Shown piece by piece: positions 34,805 to 44,007 of a stretch of DNA of 64,000 nt. Within the stretch, counting starts at the first letter, position 1. The number at the start of each line of letters is the position of its first letter. The stretch lies in contig NZ_FOJM01000001.1 in the NCBI RefSeq assembly GCF_900111825.1, positions 140,829-204,828 of the forward strand, written 5' to 3'. Under the pieces are notes generated by a model. That model was not told the origin of the DNA. It saw nothing but the letters and a program-made list of their open reading frames with translations, and did no database searches. The position numbers were made by a program, and so were the translations under genes. Origin of the DNA: Pedobacter suwonensis. GTDB taxonomy: Bacteria > Bacteroidota > Bacteroidia > Sphingobacteriales > Sphingobacteriaceae.

Positions 34805-37084
34805 ATGCAACTCAATTTTTTCCCAATATCCTTTGATTTTGAAAAATTTCAGATTTCAAAAACTACCTATTCTGACGAAGCGTTACAAGAACTTAGAAGA
34901 AACCATAATCGAACGCATTCATTTTTCCGCAACGGGGAAGATATTTATATCTCCAACTCAGGAGACGACAGCACTGTAGACATAGGAGAAAATGTAACAA
35001 GAGATGTTTTTACCGATCATACAATTACGTCCTCATTAATTAAGCACATTTTTTTCAGGACTTTTAAACAGCGGTTCGTATCCTTTACGCCAGTTGACTT
35101 TTATCCATTCAGGTTTTTCTCTAGCAAAAACACTGATGATTTAATCCACGACCTACTCCCGGAGAATCTGCAAGGGAAAATTGCATACAAAAAACTCATC
35201 GAAGTTCAGCTGAGACTTGCCACTATAAACGGGCAAAAACAATTCGGTTTCGTCATCAACATAAAAAGGAACTGGATTTTCAACAAAAGCTGTGCAGACT
35301 TATTAGCCGAAGGGTATGACTTGACAGGTATAGAAGTATTGCATTGTGAAATCATGCCAGGGATGGGTAACATCCTTGCCCCTAGTGAAGAGTTTATTGG
35401 AACGCTCGCTGAAATCGATGGCGAGTCAGCAAAAATTAAAACCAATGAAGGTGAGGTACTTTTTCCGCTAAATGAACTGTTTATTAGAAAAACAAAATTT
35501 AACATCGCCAACTACCTAGATTTTGCCACCAGCCCCGAAGCATCTTTACGTGTCCTGAATGCAATCGAAAGTAAACGAAGTGAGATATACAATACAAAAA
35601 ATTTGTATGCAGAAATTAACAGCACCGCCAAACATTTGTTTACAGGTAAGTTAGATGGTGCAAAGGTTGTATTTGAGAATAGTGATGGTTTCTGTTTTAC
35701 GGTACAAGAAGTGCCCATAACGATCAGCAACACTTTTGCTTTAAAAACTCCGACGTTTATTTTTGATCCGGCGGGTACAAAAACAAACAGCACTAGTCCC
35801 GATATGGGGTTAACCAACTTTGGTCCGTACGACAGCATTAGTTTTGATACCAAGTCACCAACAGTTTTATGTATCTGCCATAGAGAAAACAGGGGATATT
35901 TTACTGATTTTTTAGCCAGCCTCAAGGATGGGATTAGTACTTCCAACTTTTTTAAGAAAGGCCTGCTTAAAAAATATGAGCTTACAGAACTAAATTACAA
36001 TATCAATCAATTAAGTACTTTCGATCTTGAAGAATACTTAAGAATTATCAGAGAGTGGGATGAAGCTAAACCCGATTTAGCCATCATTGAAATTCCGATA
36101 GAGTTTAAACGTCTTCCCGATAGCGACAATCCTTATTACAAATTGAAAGCTAAACTGCTCTCACTGGAAATCCCGGTGCAGTATGTACTTACACATAACG
36201 TAAAAACTTATAACGAATATATCTTAAACTCAATTGCCTTACAGATCTATGCAAAATTGGGTGGTACGCCATGGGTGTTACCCTCTCAAAAATCAGTTGA
36301 TCGGGAAATCATCATCGGTATTGGCCATAGCTGGATGAGAAAAAACCAGTTCAAAGGTGCAGAACAATCCAAAGTAGTTGGAATCACGACTTTTCTTTCC
36401 AGTGATGGCCAATATCTTTTGGGCGACAAAGTAAAAGACGTTCCGTTCGAAAAATATTTTGATGAACTATTGTCAAGCCTTAGCTACTCGTTTAACCGTT
36501 TGGAAAAAGAGCAAGGTTGGGCTGAAGGCGACACCGTTCGCTTAATCTTCCATATATTTAAGCCTATAAAGAATACTGAATTTGATGTCATTAGTCAGTT
36601 CATTAAAAACAACACCAAGTACAAGATAAAATTTGCCTTCGTTACGATAAGCAAATCCCACCCACATCTGTTATTCGAGCCAAGCCAACCGGGCCTTTCG
36701 GGTAAAGGGGCGTATATTCCAAATAGAGCTAGCAACGTCTTTTTAGATTCTGAAACCTGTGTGGTTCAAATGTTTGGTCCAAAAGAACTTAAAACAGCAA
36801 GACAAGGAATGAGTACACCGGTTCAAATCAAGATTAGAACACCGCAAGGCAACTATAACAATAATGAGTTAGACGACCTACTTTACTATGATTTGGCCTA
36901 CATCGTTCAACAGATATTTTCGTTCACCTACCTTTCATGGCGAAATTTCCTACCAGGAGAACAGCCAGCAACAATGCTTTATTCTAACCTGATATCTAAG
37001 CTATTAAGTAAAATGAGAAATGTTAGCGGATGGGATGCTGATCATTTGAATTACAGTCTAAAACGCAAAAAATGGTTCCTTTAG
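34805..37084 (+). CDS. Long prokaryotic Argonaute, catalytically inactive (PIWI without DEDX)
   Basis: A 759-aa protein with the length of a long pAgo (N, PAZ-like, MID, PIWI). The MID 5'-phosphate pocket is intact: Y444, K448, Q459 and K484 have the 4 and 11 spacing of the YKQK-type motif in other pAgos. The PIWI domain starts IIIGIGHS, with Gly507 where the first catalytic Asp stands. The strand usually carrying the third Asp reads LIFHIFKPI. So it should bind a guide and target but not slice. The C-terminus (YYDLAYIVQQIFSFTYLSWRNFLP...LISKLL) is PIWI-typical. It is translationally coupled to two membrane proteins, as expected for dead pAgos that sense invader nucleic acid and trigger a membrane effector. 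The long-B assignment is inferred. Confidence 0.85.
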   Translation: MQLNFFPISFDFEKFQISKTTYSDEALQELRRNHNRTHSFFRNGEDIYISNSGDDSTVDIGENVTRDVFTDHTITSSLIKHIFFRTFKQRFVSFTPVDFYPFRFFSSKNTDDLIHDLLPENLQGKIAYKKLIEVQLRLATINGQKQFGFVINIKRNWIFNKSCADLLAEGYDLTGIEVLHCEIMPGMGNILAPSEEFIGTLAEIDGESAKIKTNEGEVLFPLNELFIRKTKFNIANYLDFATSPEASLRVLNAIESKRSEIYNTKNLYAEINSTAKHLFTGKLDGAKVVFENSDGFCFTVQEVPITISNTFALKTPTFIFDPAGTKTNSTSPDMGLTNFGPYDSISFDTKSPTVLCICHRENRGYFTDFLASLKDGISTSNFFKKGLLKKYELTELNYNINQLSTFDLEEYLRIIREWDEAKPDLAIIEIPIEFKRLPDSDNPYYKLKAKLLSLEIPVQYVLTHNVKTYNEYILNSIALQIYAKLGGTPWVLPSQKSVDREIIIGIGHSWMRKNQFKGAEQSKVVGITTFLSSDGQYLLGDKVKDVPFEKYFDELLSSLSYSFNRLEKEQGWAEGDTVRLIFHIFKPIKNTEFDVISQFIKNNTKYKIKFAFVTISKSHPHLLFEPSQPGLSGKGAYIPNRASNVFLDSETCVVQMFGPKELKTARQGMSTPVQIKIRTPQGNYNNNELDDLLYYDLAYIVQQIFSFTYLSWRNFLPGEQPATMLYSNLISKLLSKMRNVSGWDADHLNYSLKRKKWFL

Positions 37085-37935
37085 AAAATCGCTCACTCTA
37101 TCGACAATCCATAGCTGGAAATAGTGTTTTAACTGCGTTTAGTAATCTGTTGTCTCAACAACTAGTTCACTATCCGGAAGATCTAAACGAAATAGACAAA
37201 ATATATTATGGTATCATTGAAGCAATCTCAACAGATTCAGCAAATAGATTTGATATCCATTATCAGGCAATCAGTAGACGTACACCTACCAGAGATTCAA
37301 TTTCTCCTTTTGTCCACAATGATTATTTGATCTTTGCGATTATTGTTGGTGTTATCAAATTCAGCTATGACAAAAGCTGGATTGAAAAAATTATTGATAT
37401 TAGAACAAGGAATAATACAACCATAACATTTGAAAACATTATCAAAGAAAACTACTACAGCAAAAGTAATATTGCCGCGGTGATTATATCATTTTTAAAC
37501 CTGACTAAGAAAACCGCTGTTTCAAAGCCGTTACAAGATGAGGCTTACAGGGAAATAACTAAGGAATCAGCAATTTTTGAACAGGGAAATGATTTTATTG
37601 CACTATGTTTTATCAATGCTTACAATTCAATTATTCTATCCAGAGAAATGGTAGATACTGCTCACTATGATGCACTATTAAAGTTTGAAACAAAATTTAT
37701 CAAACGAACCAATATCATTGCAGTAATACTTTATAATCTATTACTCTTATTTTTGATTTACGGAATTTATAAAACATTAAATCTTTTCCCACAAATCAAA
37801 CAGAGTTTTTCAGACGCAATCGGAATCATCGGATTAATCGGACTAACCATTTCCAATTTTATCACGGGTATCAAACCTGCTTTTGAAAAGATAATTCAAA
37901 AACTACTGGGCTATTCTAATGCTGCCAAACCATGA
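37072..37935 (+). CDS. Membrane protein coupled to Argonaute, putative effector
   Basis: A 287-aa protein. Residues 1-~212 are soluble and helical (YPEDLNEIDKIYYGIIEAIS, FENIIKENYYSKSNIAAVII). Two hydrophobic segments follow at ~214-236 (IIAVILYNLLLLFLIYGIY) and ~249-267 (IGIIGLIGLTISNFITGI). No family is recognised. It overlaps the Argonaute gene by 13 bp and the next gene by 4 bp, so expression is tightly coupled. By analogy with pAgo-associated membrane effectors it may depolarise or permeabilise the membrane on activation; this is inference. Confidence 0.7.
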   Translation: MVPLENRSLYRQSIAGNSVLTAFSNLLSQQLVHYPEDLNEIDKIYYGIIEAISTDSANRFDIHYQAISRRTPTRDSISPFVHNDYLIFAIIVGVIKFSYDKSWIEKIIDIRTRNNTTITFENIIKENYYSKSNIAAVIISFLNLTKKTAVSKPLQDEAYREITKESAIFEQGNDFIALCFINAYNSIILSREMVDTAHYDALLKFETKFIKRTNIIAVILYNLLLLFLIYGIYKTLNLFPQIKQSFSDAIGIIGLIGLTISNFITGIKPAFEKIIQKLLGYSNAAKP

Positions 37936-38465
37936 TCGAACTATTAGAAAAAGGAATAGCGCTAGCTAACCACTACGGGATTTCAGTATTACTAATCCTC
38001 AGCACTATATTTCTGGTGCGCATCATTCTTGCGGCTCAAGGGAAATGGTCTGAGCGAGAAAAATACTATTTTGAAATATTAAAAAATCTTGGAAACTGGA
38101 GAGATTCGTTGAGCGATAGAAAGGACTATTTTCAACAACCCGGCTCGGTGTATGATGAAACATATCCACAGAGTACATATTACAAGAAAAAAGGCGAAAA
38201 GGCCGCAGAAGCACTAGGTGCAATTCGAGAACAGATGAGTGTCGCCAGAGTTTTTCTGTCAAAAAAATCCGTCACCACCTTAGAGGAATTGATCAACGAG
38301 CACTGGTACATTGACGAACACGGAGCTATTAATACCGCTGATTATTTAGATTCTACCCATGATATTGTAGACAAAGCTTATCGAGCAATACTTGCAGACG
38401 CATCTGGAGATTTAAAACGTAGTCGGTATTTAAACATTGTAAAACAGGTGTTATCAAAAGATTAG
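37932..38465 (+). CDS. Single-pass membrane protein, third gene of the Argonaute operon
   Basis: A 177-aa protein with one N-terminal membrane segment (~17-35, SVLLILSTIFLVRIILAA) and a ~140-aa cytoplasmic helical, charged domain (KYYFEILKNLGNWRDSLS ... DYLDSTHDIVDKAYRAIL). Family not recognised. ATGA overlap with the upstream gene. It may be a partner subunit of the membrane effector or an adaptor to Argonaute. Confidence 0.68.
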   Translation: MIELLEKGIALANHYGISVLLILSTIFLVRIILAAQGKWSEREKYYFEILKNLGNWRDSLSDRKDYFQQPGSVYDETYPQSTYYKKKGEKAAEALGAIREQMSVARVFLSKKSVTTLEELINEHWYIDEHGAINTADYLDSTHDIVDKAYRAILADASGDLKRSRYLNIVKQVLSKD

Positions 38466-38854
38466 CCGCATAATCCTTTTCTTGTTAAACGCTTAATGCC
38501 CGTTAGGGCCGCCCGAAAATTTCAGGCACCAGTATATCAAAATCTTATCTATGAGCTACAATCTTCAGGAGAAGCCAAAACCTGCACTTACTAAGAAAAA
38601 TTGCTTCATGGTACAAGCGGTCGGACCTTCTGTAACGACAGTTGTGGAAACAGCTTTAATCGCCAAAAACGGGCTACGAAAAAAATTGTGATCATGAAAA
38701 TGTTCCCGAAATATTTCGATTTATATAACACAACTATGAACGACTAAAGTTATTTAGCCCTCAAAAGGAAAGCACATTTACTCTTGGAGTAAATATAATT
38801 TAGGAATACTTAAAGCAGGATTTAATCCCGAATTCTTCATCAGTGTTTTTGTTG

Positions 38855-39118
38855 ATGGTAATTCAATTTGGTACCATTCCTCGTCATGCAGCGCAATATA
38901 ATTTTTCTAAAGCTTTGATAGAACTCACCAATCCCAAGGTTGCCGTTGCTTCAGCTAAGGGCGAAGTGGAATCCAATGGAAAAGGACGTAGACCAGATCA
39001 ATACATCCTGGGCTGTTTTCAGGATAAAGGAATTGAGGTTCATAAAACGCAGGATTGCAGTGTTTATTTGGAGCTGACAGAAAATGGAGCAGCTAAGTAT
39101 CACAATCGTATTGTTTAG
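38855..39118 (+). CDS. Small hypothetical protein or gene remnant
   Basis: An 87-aa frame (MVIQFGTIPRHAAQYNFSK...VAVASAKGEVESNGKGRRPDQYILGCFQDKGIEVHKTQDCSVYLELTENGAAKYH). Composition is protein-like, but there is no clear ribosome site and the 390 bp upstream (38466-38854) hold no gene. It may be the tail of a lost longer gene. GTG 38843 is another start. Confidence 0.35.
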   Translation: MVIQFGTIPRHAAQYNFSKALIELTNPKVAVASAKGEVESNGKGRRPDQYILGCFQDKGIEVHKTQDCSVYLELTENGAAKYHNRIV

Positions 39119-39419
39119 CAACTGCTTAACAAATACATGGTCGGCACTGGCAGTCAGACAGCGGACGGCTGTAGTTAAAATCAGTCAAAAATTAAGTTTA
39201 TTGCGCAACTTATTAACAATCAGATAACTGCATTATTTCAACCAAAATACATCTGACGGCATTATAACTTTAGATTTCGATGAAATAACTACAAATAAAT
39301 GTTTACACCTGCTATGGATGTTGATAAGTCGATAACACTAATTTTTTTAGTATTATTTATTTTTAGGTCTTGAATACGAAGGTTTATTATCTGATAATCA
39401 AGATTAAAAATATAAAGAC

Positions 39420-40163
39420 ATGGTTTTAACAGAGGTTGAAGTAAAAAAGCAGAAGGTCGTTGAAGATCCTAAATTATCCCTAAAGCAATTTGCACGGTAC
39501 CCTGATTCTACGGTGAGGGGTAAAATTACGATTCTAACTAAAGGCAAGTATCCTGGAAGTTTTATTCCGACCTACTACGAAGAGGCTCGAAAGATTATTG
39601 TAAATGCGTTCTCTGCCAACTTTAATGATGGCTTTGAGCTTTATTTTACTGAATTTCAAAGGCAGGCCGCAAGGCTTAAAAAAGAGGCCTTGCCATTTGA
39701 GCCTAAAACCAAGGATTACAAAAACCGTAATTGCTCGGGAGAAGGCTTGGAAAGGATGGTGGCGATGCAGAAGTCAATAATGCCTATTTTGCAAAAATAT
39801 ATTTTCAGTAGTAACCTAGGCCATAATAGGGATAACATTTACATTAAGGAAGTTAGGATTGGTGCAATGTCGGACCTTCACTTGTTTGATAGTACCAGAA
39901 ATCAGATTGGTCTGCTCAAATTTAACTTCACCAAAACAAAATTAAAGGACCATGAAGCGCCGTTATCGCTTCTGGTACTTCGGAGTTTTTTTGCTAATGT
40001 AAAACAGCTTAAACTTGAACCTAAGCATTGTCTTTTTATTGATGTTTTTTCGGGAAATATTTACAATGCAGAGCGCGCTTCGGCAGTCACGGAATTAGCA
40101 GAAACTAGTTGTAGGGAAATAGCTGCCCAATGGCCGCATATCATCAAACCTAATAACGATTAA
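39420..40163 (+). CDS. Hypothetical protein, possible nuclease-like fold
   Basis: A 247-aa soluble protein with no family I can name. The segment IYIKEVRIGAMSDLHLF...QIGLLKFNFTKTKL followed by the C-terminal CLFIDVFSGNIYNAERASAVTEL has the strand-turn-strand-K pattern sometimes seen in PD-(D/E)xK-like folds, but the acidic residues are not convincing. It stands alone on the plus strand, convergent with the Septu-like pair. Good ATG with purine-rich upstream sequence. Confidence 0.6.
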   Translation: MVLTEVEVKKQKVVEDPKLSLKQFARYPDSTVRGKITILTKGKYPGSFIPTYYEEARKIIVNAFSANFNDGFELYFTEFQRQAARLKKEALPFEPKTKDYKNRNCSGEGLERMVAMQKSIMPILQKYIFSSNLGHNRDNIYIKEVRIGAMSDLHLFDSTRNQIGLLKFNFTKTKLKDHEAPLSLLVLRSFFANVKQLKLEPKHCLFIDVFSGNIYNAERASAVTELAETSCREIAAQWPHIIKPNND

Positions 40164-40228
40164 AAGTCACTCTATTCTAGCGTATTAAAATTGTTTCAAA
40201 TATTTACAATCATTTATAACCAGTTTAT

Positions 40229-41470
40229 TTACTCGCCTCCGCGTTCTGTTTGATAGCTTTCCTCTAATATTCCTGTAACCTCTTCTCCCAAAGATTCCGC
40301 ATAAACTCCAAATGCATGGTCTAGGAGGTCACGATAAAGTTTGGAATGCGGTAGCCTACCAAAATCTTTCTCATGAAAATGTTTCCTTGAGGTTTGCTCG
40401 TACCAGATTTTTATATTCAAATATCTATCATTTTGTCCTTCCTCAATGATATCTAAAATATCCTGGATGGAGCGAGCATTTTTAGCTGCGCTAACATAGG
40501 TGTTGTATAAATGGTTAACCTCCCACAACAAGTCACGGTCGTTGTACTTACCATAAAGTTGAAATACGTTTATATTACCATGATCAGGTGCCAGGTCCCG
40601 TTCATCCGCATCTCCGATAAACTGTTTCCATTTGTGAGAATCCCTATCTACCATAATTTTTAGGTCAATTGCTTCCAAGTGCACGCCCAACTCGTCGAAA
40701 AGGGGCTTAAATACCATATCCCTTTTGAATCCTGAAACATATGGGTTCAGGTGAAATTCATCTGAAAAAAGTATCTTACCTTTGTTAGGGACGTTACATA
40801 CATAATCGCTTGGTACCAAGTTGAATAATGACAAAGCCAACATTGGATGATCTGTCTGACTAAAAAAATGATCCAGTTGGTATTGATCTATAATCCTGCC
40901 AGATTTAGGGTTTTTTCTATGATTCGCTTTGCTAATGTTGCAATAAGCACAGTATAATGAGATGGCCTGATCGTAAAAATAAGTACGAACTTCAGTTCCC
41001 AAATCTTCATAAGAAAAAGCTAAATACATAACATCTTTTTCATGTTTTGTCGCGATTTCAAAAGTTTCAAATAATTGATCGTGTATTCCTTTGATATCTA
41101 GGGGTTCGCCTATAAGTAAATTTCTTAAACTTTCACTTTCCTCTATCAATAAGTGGTCTATCAAGTTGGTTAGTTTAACAAAATCAACGTGTATAATTTC
41201 CGTTGCTCCTTCTTGATAGAGTTTGAGGGTTTCGATATATTTATTTTTATTGAACGCTCCTGCTGCTCGAGCAGGTTTGACTGAGGAATCAACAATAGCC
41301 TTAGTAAAAGATTTAACCGGTACAATCTCATCCAACTGGATTGAATCGGGATCCAATAGATGTGCTAATGATGTTCGAAGGTATTTCAAACGAATGATTA
41401 CCGATGGATGGATCATAGCGAGGTATTGTTGACGAAAACCCTCCCGGTCTGCTATCTGAATTTTAATCAT
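40229..41470 (-). CDS. HNH endonuclease of a Septu-like pair (PtuB-like)
   Basis: A 413-aa protein from ATG 41470. The HNH domain lies at ~170-235: CAYC (C174, C177), QLDHFF (D200, H201), NLVPSDYVCN. This fits the CxxC...DHF...NL...CN pattern of PtuB-type nucleases. Flanking helical regions are unusually long (PtuB is often ~200-250 aa). It overlaps the ATPase stop by 8 bp. Inferred role: DNA cutting once the ATPase partner is triggered by phage. Confidence 0.75.
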   Translation of the reverse strand: MIKIQIADREGFRQQYLAMIHPSVIIRLKYLRTSLAHLLDPDSIQLDEIVPVKSFTKAIVDSSVKPARAAGAFNKNKYIETLKLYQEGATEIIHVDFVKLTNLIDHLLIEESESLRNLLIGEPLDIKGIHDQLFETFEIATKHEKDVMYLAFSYEDLGTEVRTYFYDQAISLYCAYCNISKANHRKNPKSGRIIDQYQLDHFFSQTDHPMLALSLFNLVPSDYVCNVPNKGKILFSDEFHLNPYVSGFKRDMVFKPLFDELGVHLEAIDLKIMVDRDSHKWKQFIGDADERDLAPDHGNINVFQLYGKYNDRDLLWEVNHLYNTYVSAAKNARSIQDILDIIEEGQNDRYLNIKIWYEQTSRKHFHEKDFGRLPHSKLYRDLLDHAFGVYAESLGEEVTGILEESYQTERGGE

Positions 41471-43670
41471 GCTGACGGTTTTTAAAGTTTTCAAGGCTGT
41501 ATCTTAAAAAAGCATCACCAACATTTTCCAGTAAACGGCCATCATCTTCGGTAGCTGTTCTATTTCTAACCCGCTCTATGGCTTCTTTAATTTCATTTTC
41601 CGCGAATTCGCCCATCAACGTTCCTGTGAGAAAAAAGCCGTCCGCTAGTAAATCATTTATATTTGCCGCGAAAGTCTGTGAAGATGGGACTTTTGAAATA
41701 GTGCGTCCAGTTCCGCTTGCGGGTTCAAGCAACAGAATATTTTCACGTGGTATATCCGATAATATAAACGGTGAATGTGTTAATAAAAGTACATTGATTG
41801 CGGTGATATTAGTTCTGCCATTCTGGTAGAAGCGGGTAAATTCGGTCAATAGACGGTTGACAAAGCGCCGCTGGTATTCTGGATGGAAATACAGTTCAAT
41901 CTCATCGTAGATAACATTAATAGCGCTGTATTTTGTACGTTTACCTTTTCCCAGATGGGCAGACTGCAGATTGTTGATGTGATAAATCACTGATTGAACG
42001 GTATGAATTAACTGTTGTTCGCCTGAGCTAAGAGCCGTAAAGTTAGATAAGACATTTTTTTCATTGGATAATTCAAAATCAATGTCAAATATTGATGGCG
42101 GTAGAGTGGTCATTATCGTTAATCCAGAAGTAGCATTCGACCAATCAAATACCTCATTTAGACTGTAGCGGAAAGTTATTCCATACTCACCCTGGAGCTG
42201 AGGTTTTTTAACATTGAACATCCGTTCCTCATTTGTGTTCAGGCAATATTTCAGGAAGTGCACGGCCTGTTTTAACTTATAGGTAATATGACTGCCGTCT
42301 TCAAAGATGTCCTGAAAAAATTTCTCGTTTAGAACAAATGGAGTGTTCTCTCCAAATTGGTAACCCATCCCAAACCAGGGATAACGTTTTGGAATTGTGT
42401 CTAGTTTTTTGACGATATAATTTATGATGATTTCTTTTAACGCGAAATCCTTAGTGAGTAACGCTGCTTCCTCTGCTGTATCCAAGTATTGGGCTATAAA
42501 GGTGGTGAACATATTTACCTCTCTTATGTTGCCTCGTATAATTCCATTTCTTATCCTTAAATTTATTGTAATGGTGGCTACCTTATCCCTATTAACCTTG
42601 AAAATTACTCGACTAATAAAACGGTTGTCACTGACAAAAACCTTTTCCCCAACATCTGATCGCTTCCATTCTTGCAGTTTATTTGATAATAACCTATATC
42701 GTGCGAAGTTCATCTCTGAATTGATGTTGAAGTTCCCATCTGTACGCATGGGATTGATTACAATTGGCGCAGTGTAGCCGTCATTTTTATGAAAAAGCGA
42801 GTTTATCCATTCGCCAATGTGAAATGCATTAAGCGCATAATGAGAATAGTTTACTGCGATGGTATAAAAAAAATGCTGGGAGAGATTTTTTTCATCAATG
42901 GTTGTAGTTAATGTCTTTTGATTGGTCTTATCTCCATTCTTGACATAACTAATTGCGTCCGGTTTCGTATCCTTAGCCATTAGAGACTCCGGATTAAGCT
43001 TCAATCGATAATATCGGCCGTTAAGTTCAAAGTATATTTCAGCCTTAAGGTCTTTAACAAAACTATTAATCTCCTTTTCTCGGACACTATTTCGCTTTAG
43101 TTCCTCATTTACAAACTGTTTCCTATCTTTCAAATCCTGCTCATCGCGGGAAAGTGCTTCAAATTTACCTTTAATTCCATCGACAAAGGCTACATCTATT
43201 TTATCACTATCGGCAATTGATTTTCTAATACTTCTTTTATACGCAGCAATTGCCTTTTCTCGTTCAATGAAGCCAGCTTTCTCATTTTCAAGTTCTAGGC
43301 TGAGCTTATTTAAACCATTGATACTAGGCTGCAGGATGTCGAGATTCACGCAGTGCAAGTAAATACATGAGAATAGCAATTCAACAAGCGTACTTTTTCC
43401 TGCTCCATTTTTGCCCGCTATTGCCGAAACGCTTATTTCAAGGGGTTTGCCATCTGCTGAATTCTTATTATAGATTTTTGTGGGAAAATTAGAAACTTTT
43501 CTAATGGAGGACACCTGTTCATCAGAAATATCCCTTATTTTCTCATTAGAACTGTTATAATATGTATATCCATTGTAAATGGAGTAGATTCGCCCCAATG
43601 TTAAGTTTTTGGCAAACCTTCGGTGACATCCCTTCAAAGGACGAATAGCTAGTAACTTAAAATCAGTCAT
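41463..43670 (-). CDS. ABC-type AAA ATPase of a Septu-like pair (PtuA-like)
   Basis: A 735-aa SMC/ABC-like ATPase. Walker A GKNGAGKST at 86-94, an inserted coiled coil (~125-205), signature FTALSSGEQQL, Walker B INVIYDEIELYFHPEYQRRF and the His switch LLLTHSPFIL. The helical insertion and size exceed usual PtuA (~500-600 aa). No TOPRIM domain is evident after the ATPase, so it is not an OLD protein. With the overlapping HNH gene it forms a two-gene defence module. Divergent from the KAP operon. Confidence 0.78.
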   Translation of the reverse strand: MTDFKLLAIRPLKGCHRRFAKNLTLGRIYSIYNGYTYYNSSNEKIRDISDEQVSSIRKVSNFPTKIYNKNSADGKPLEISVSAIAGKNGAGKSTLVELLFSCIYLHCVNLDILQPSINGLNKLSLELENEKAGFIEREKAIAAYKRSIRKSIADSDKIDVAFVDGIKGKFEALSRDEQDLKDRKQFVNEELKRNSVREKEINSFVKDLKAEIYFELNGRYYRLKLNPESLMAKDTKPDAISYVKNGDKTNQKTLTTTIDEKNLSQHFFYTIAVNYSHYALNAFHIGEWINSLFHKNDGYTAPIVINPMRTDGNFNINSEMNFARYRLLSNKLQEWKRSDVGEKVFVSDNRFISRVIFKVNRDKVATITINLRIRNGIIRGNIREVNMFTTFIAQYLDTAEEAALLTKDFALKEIIINYIVKKLDTIPKRYPWFGMGYQFGENTPFVLNEKFFQDIFEDGSHITYKLKQAVHFLKYCLNTNEERMFNVKKPQLQGEYGITFRYSLNEVFDWSNATSGLTIMTTLPPSIFDIDFELSNEKNVLSNFTALSSGEQQLIHTVQSVIYHINNLQSAHLGKGKRTKYSAINVIYDEIELYFHPEYQRRFVNRLLTEFTRFYQNGRTNITAINVLLLTHSPFILSDIPRENILLLEPASGTGRTISKVPSSQTFAANINDLLADGFFLTGTLMGEFAENEIKEAIERVRNRTATEDDGRLLENVGDAFLRYSLENFKNRQHD

Positions 43671-43957
43671 GCGTTAATTAATTTGTGTAAATCTAATAAT
43701 TTATTGTATGTGGCATAATTTTTAGTTACCGGTTAACTTTTGCCTCTCAGCCTTATTGGTAGTTTTGCCTATTCTACATTCGTACTGATTTTCTAAGAAA
43801 ATTACAATCAAAATTTAGTTTTCTTTAATAACTTAGCCATGGCAAAAATCAAAACGCTCCAAGATCTTTTGGCCATTCCTCATTCCCGACTATCCCACAG
43901 GATACTAAAGGATTATGAAGTGACTTTTTTTTAAGGAGCGGTTAATATGTTTTTTAA
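43671..43957. other. Gap between divergent defence modules
   Basis: About 290 bp. It holds a 31-codon plus-strand frame at 43839-43934 (MAKIKTLQDLLAIPHSRLSH...) that could be a remnant, and must hold both promoters. Nothing else seen. Confidence 0.35.
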
Positions 43958-44007
43958 ATGAAAAAGTTTCTCTATCTGCTTGGCAAGCCACAATTACTTT
44001 TCGTCAT

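Noticed and set aside
34805..37084. Active slicing Argonaute
   Set aside because: The first catalytic Asp is Gly507 and the third-Asp strand lacks Asp.
41463..43670. OLD-family nuclease or Gabija GajA
   Set aside because: No TOPRIM domain follows the ATPase, and the partner is HNH, not a UvrD-like helicase.
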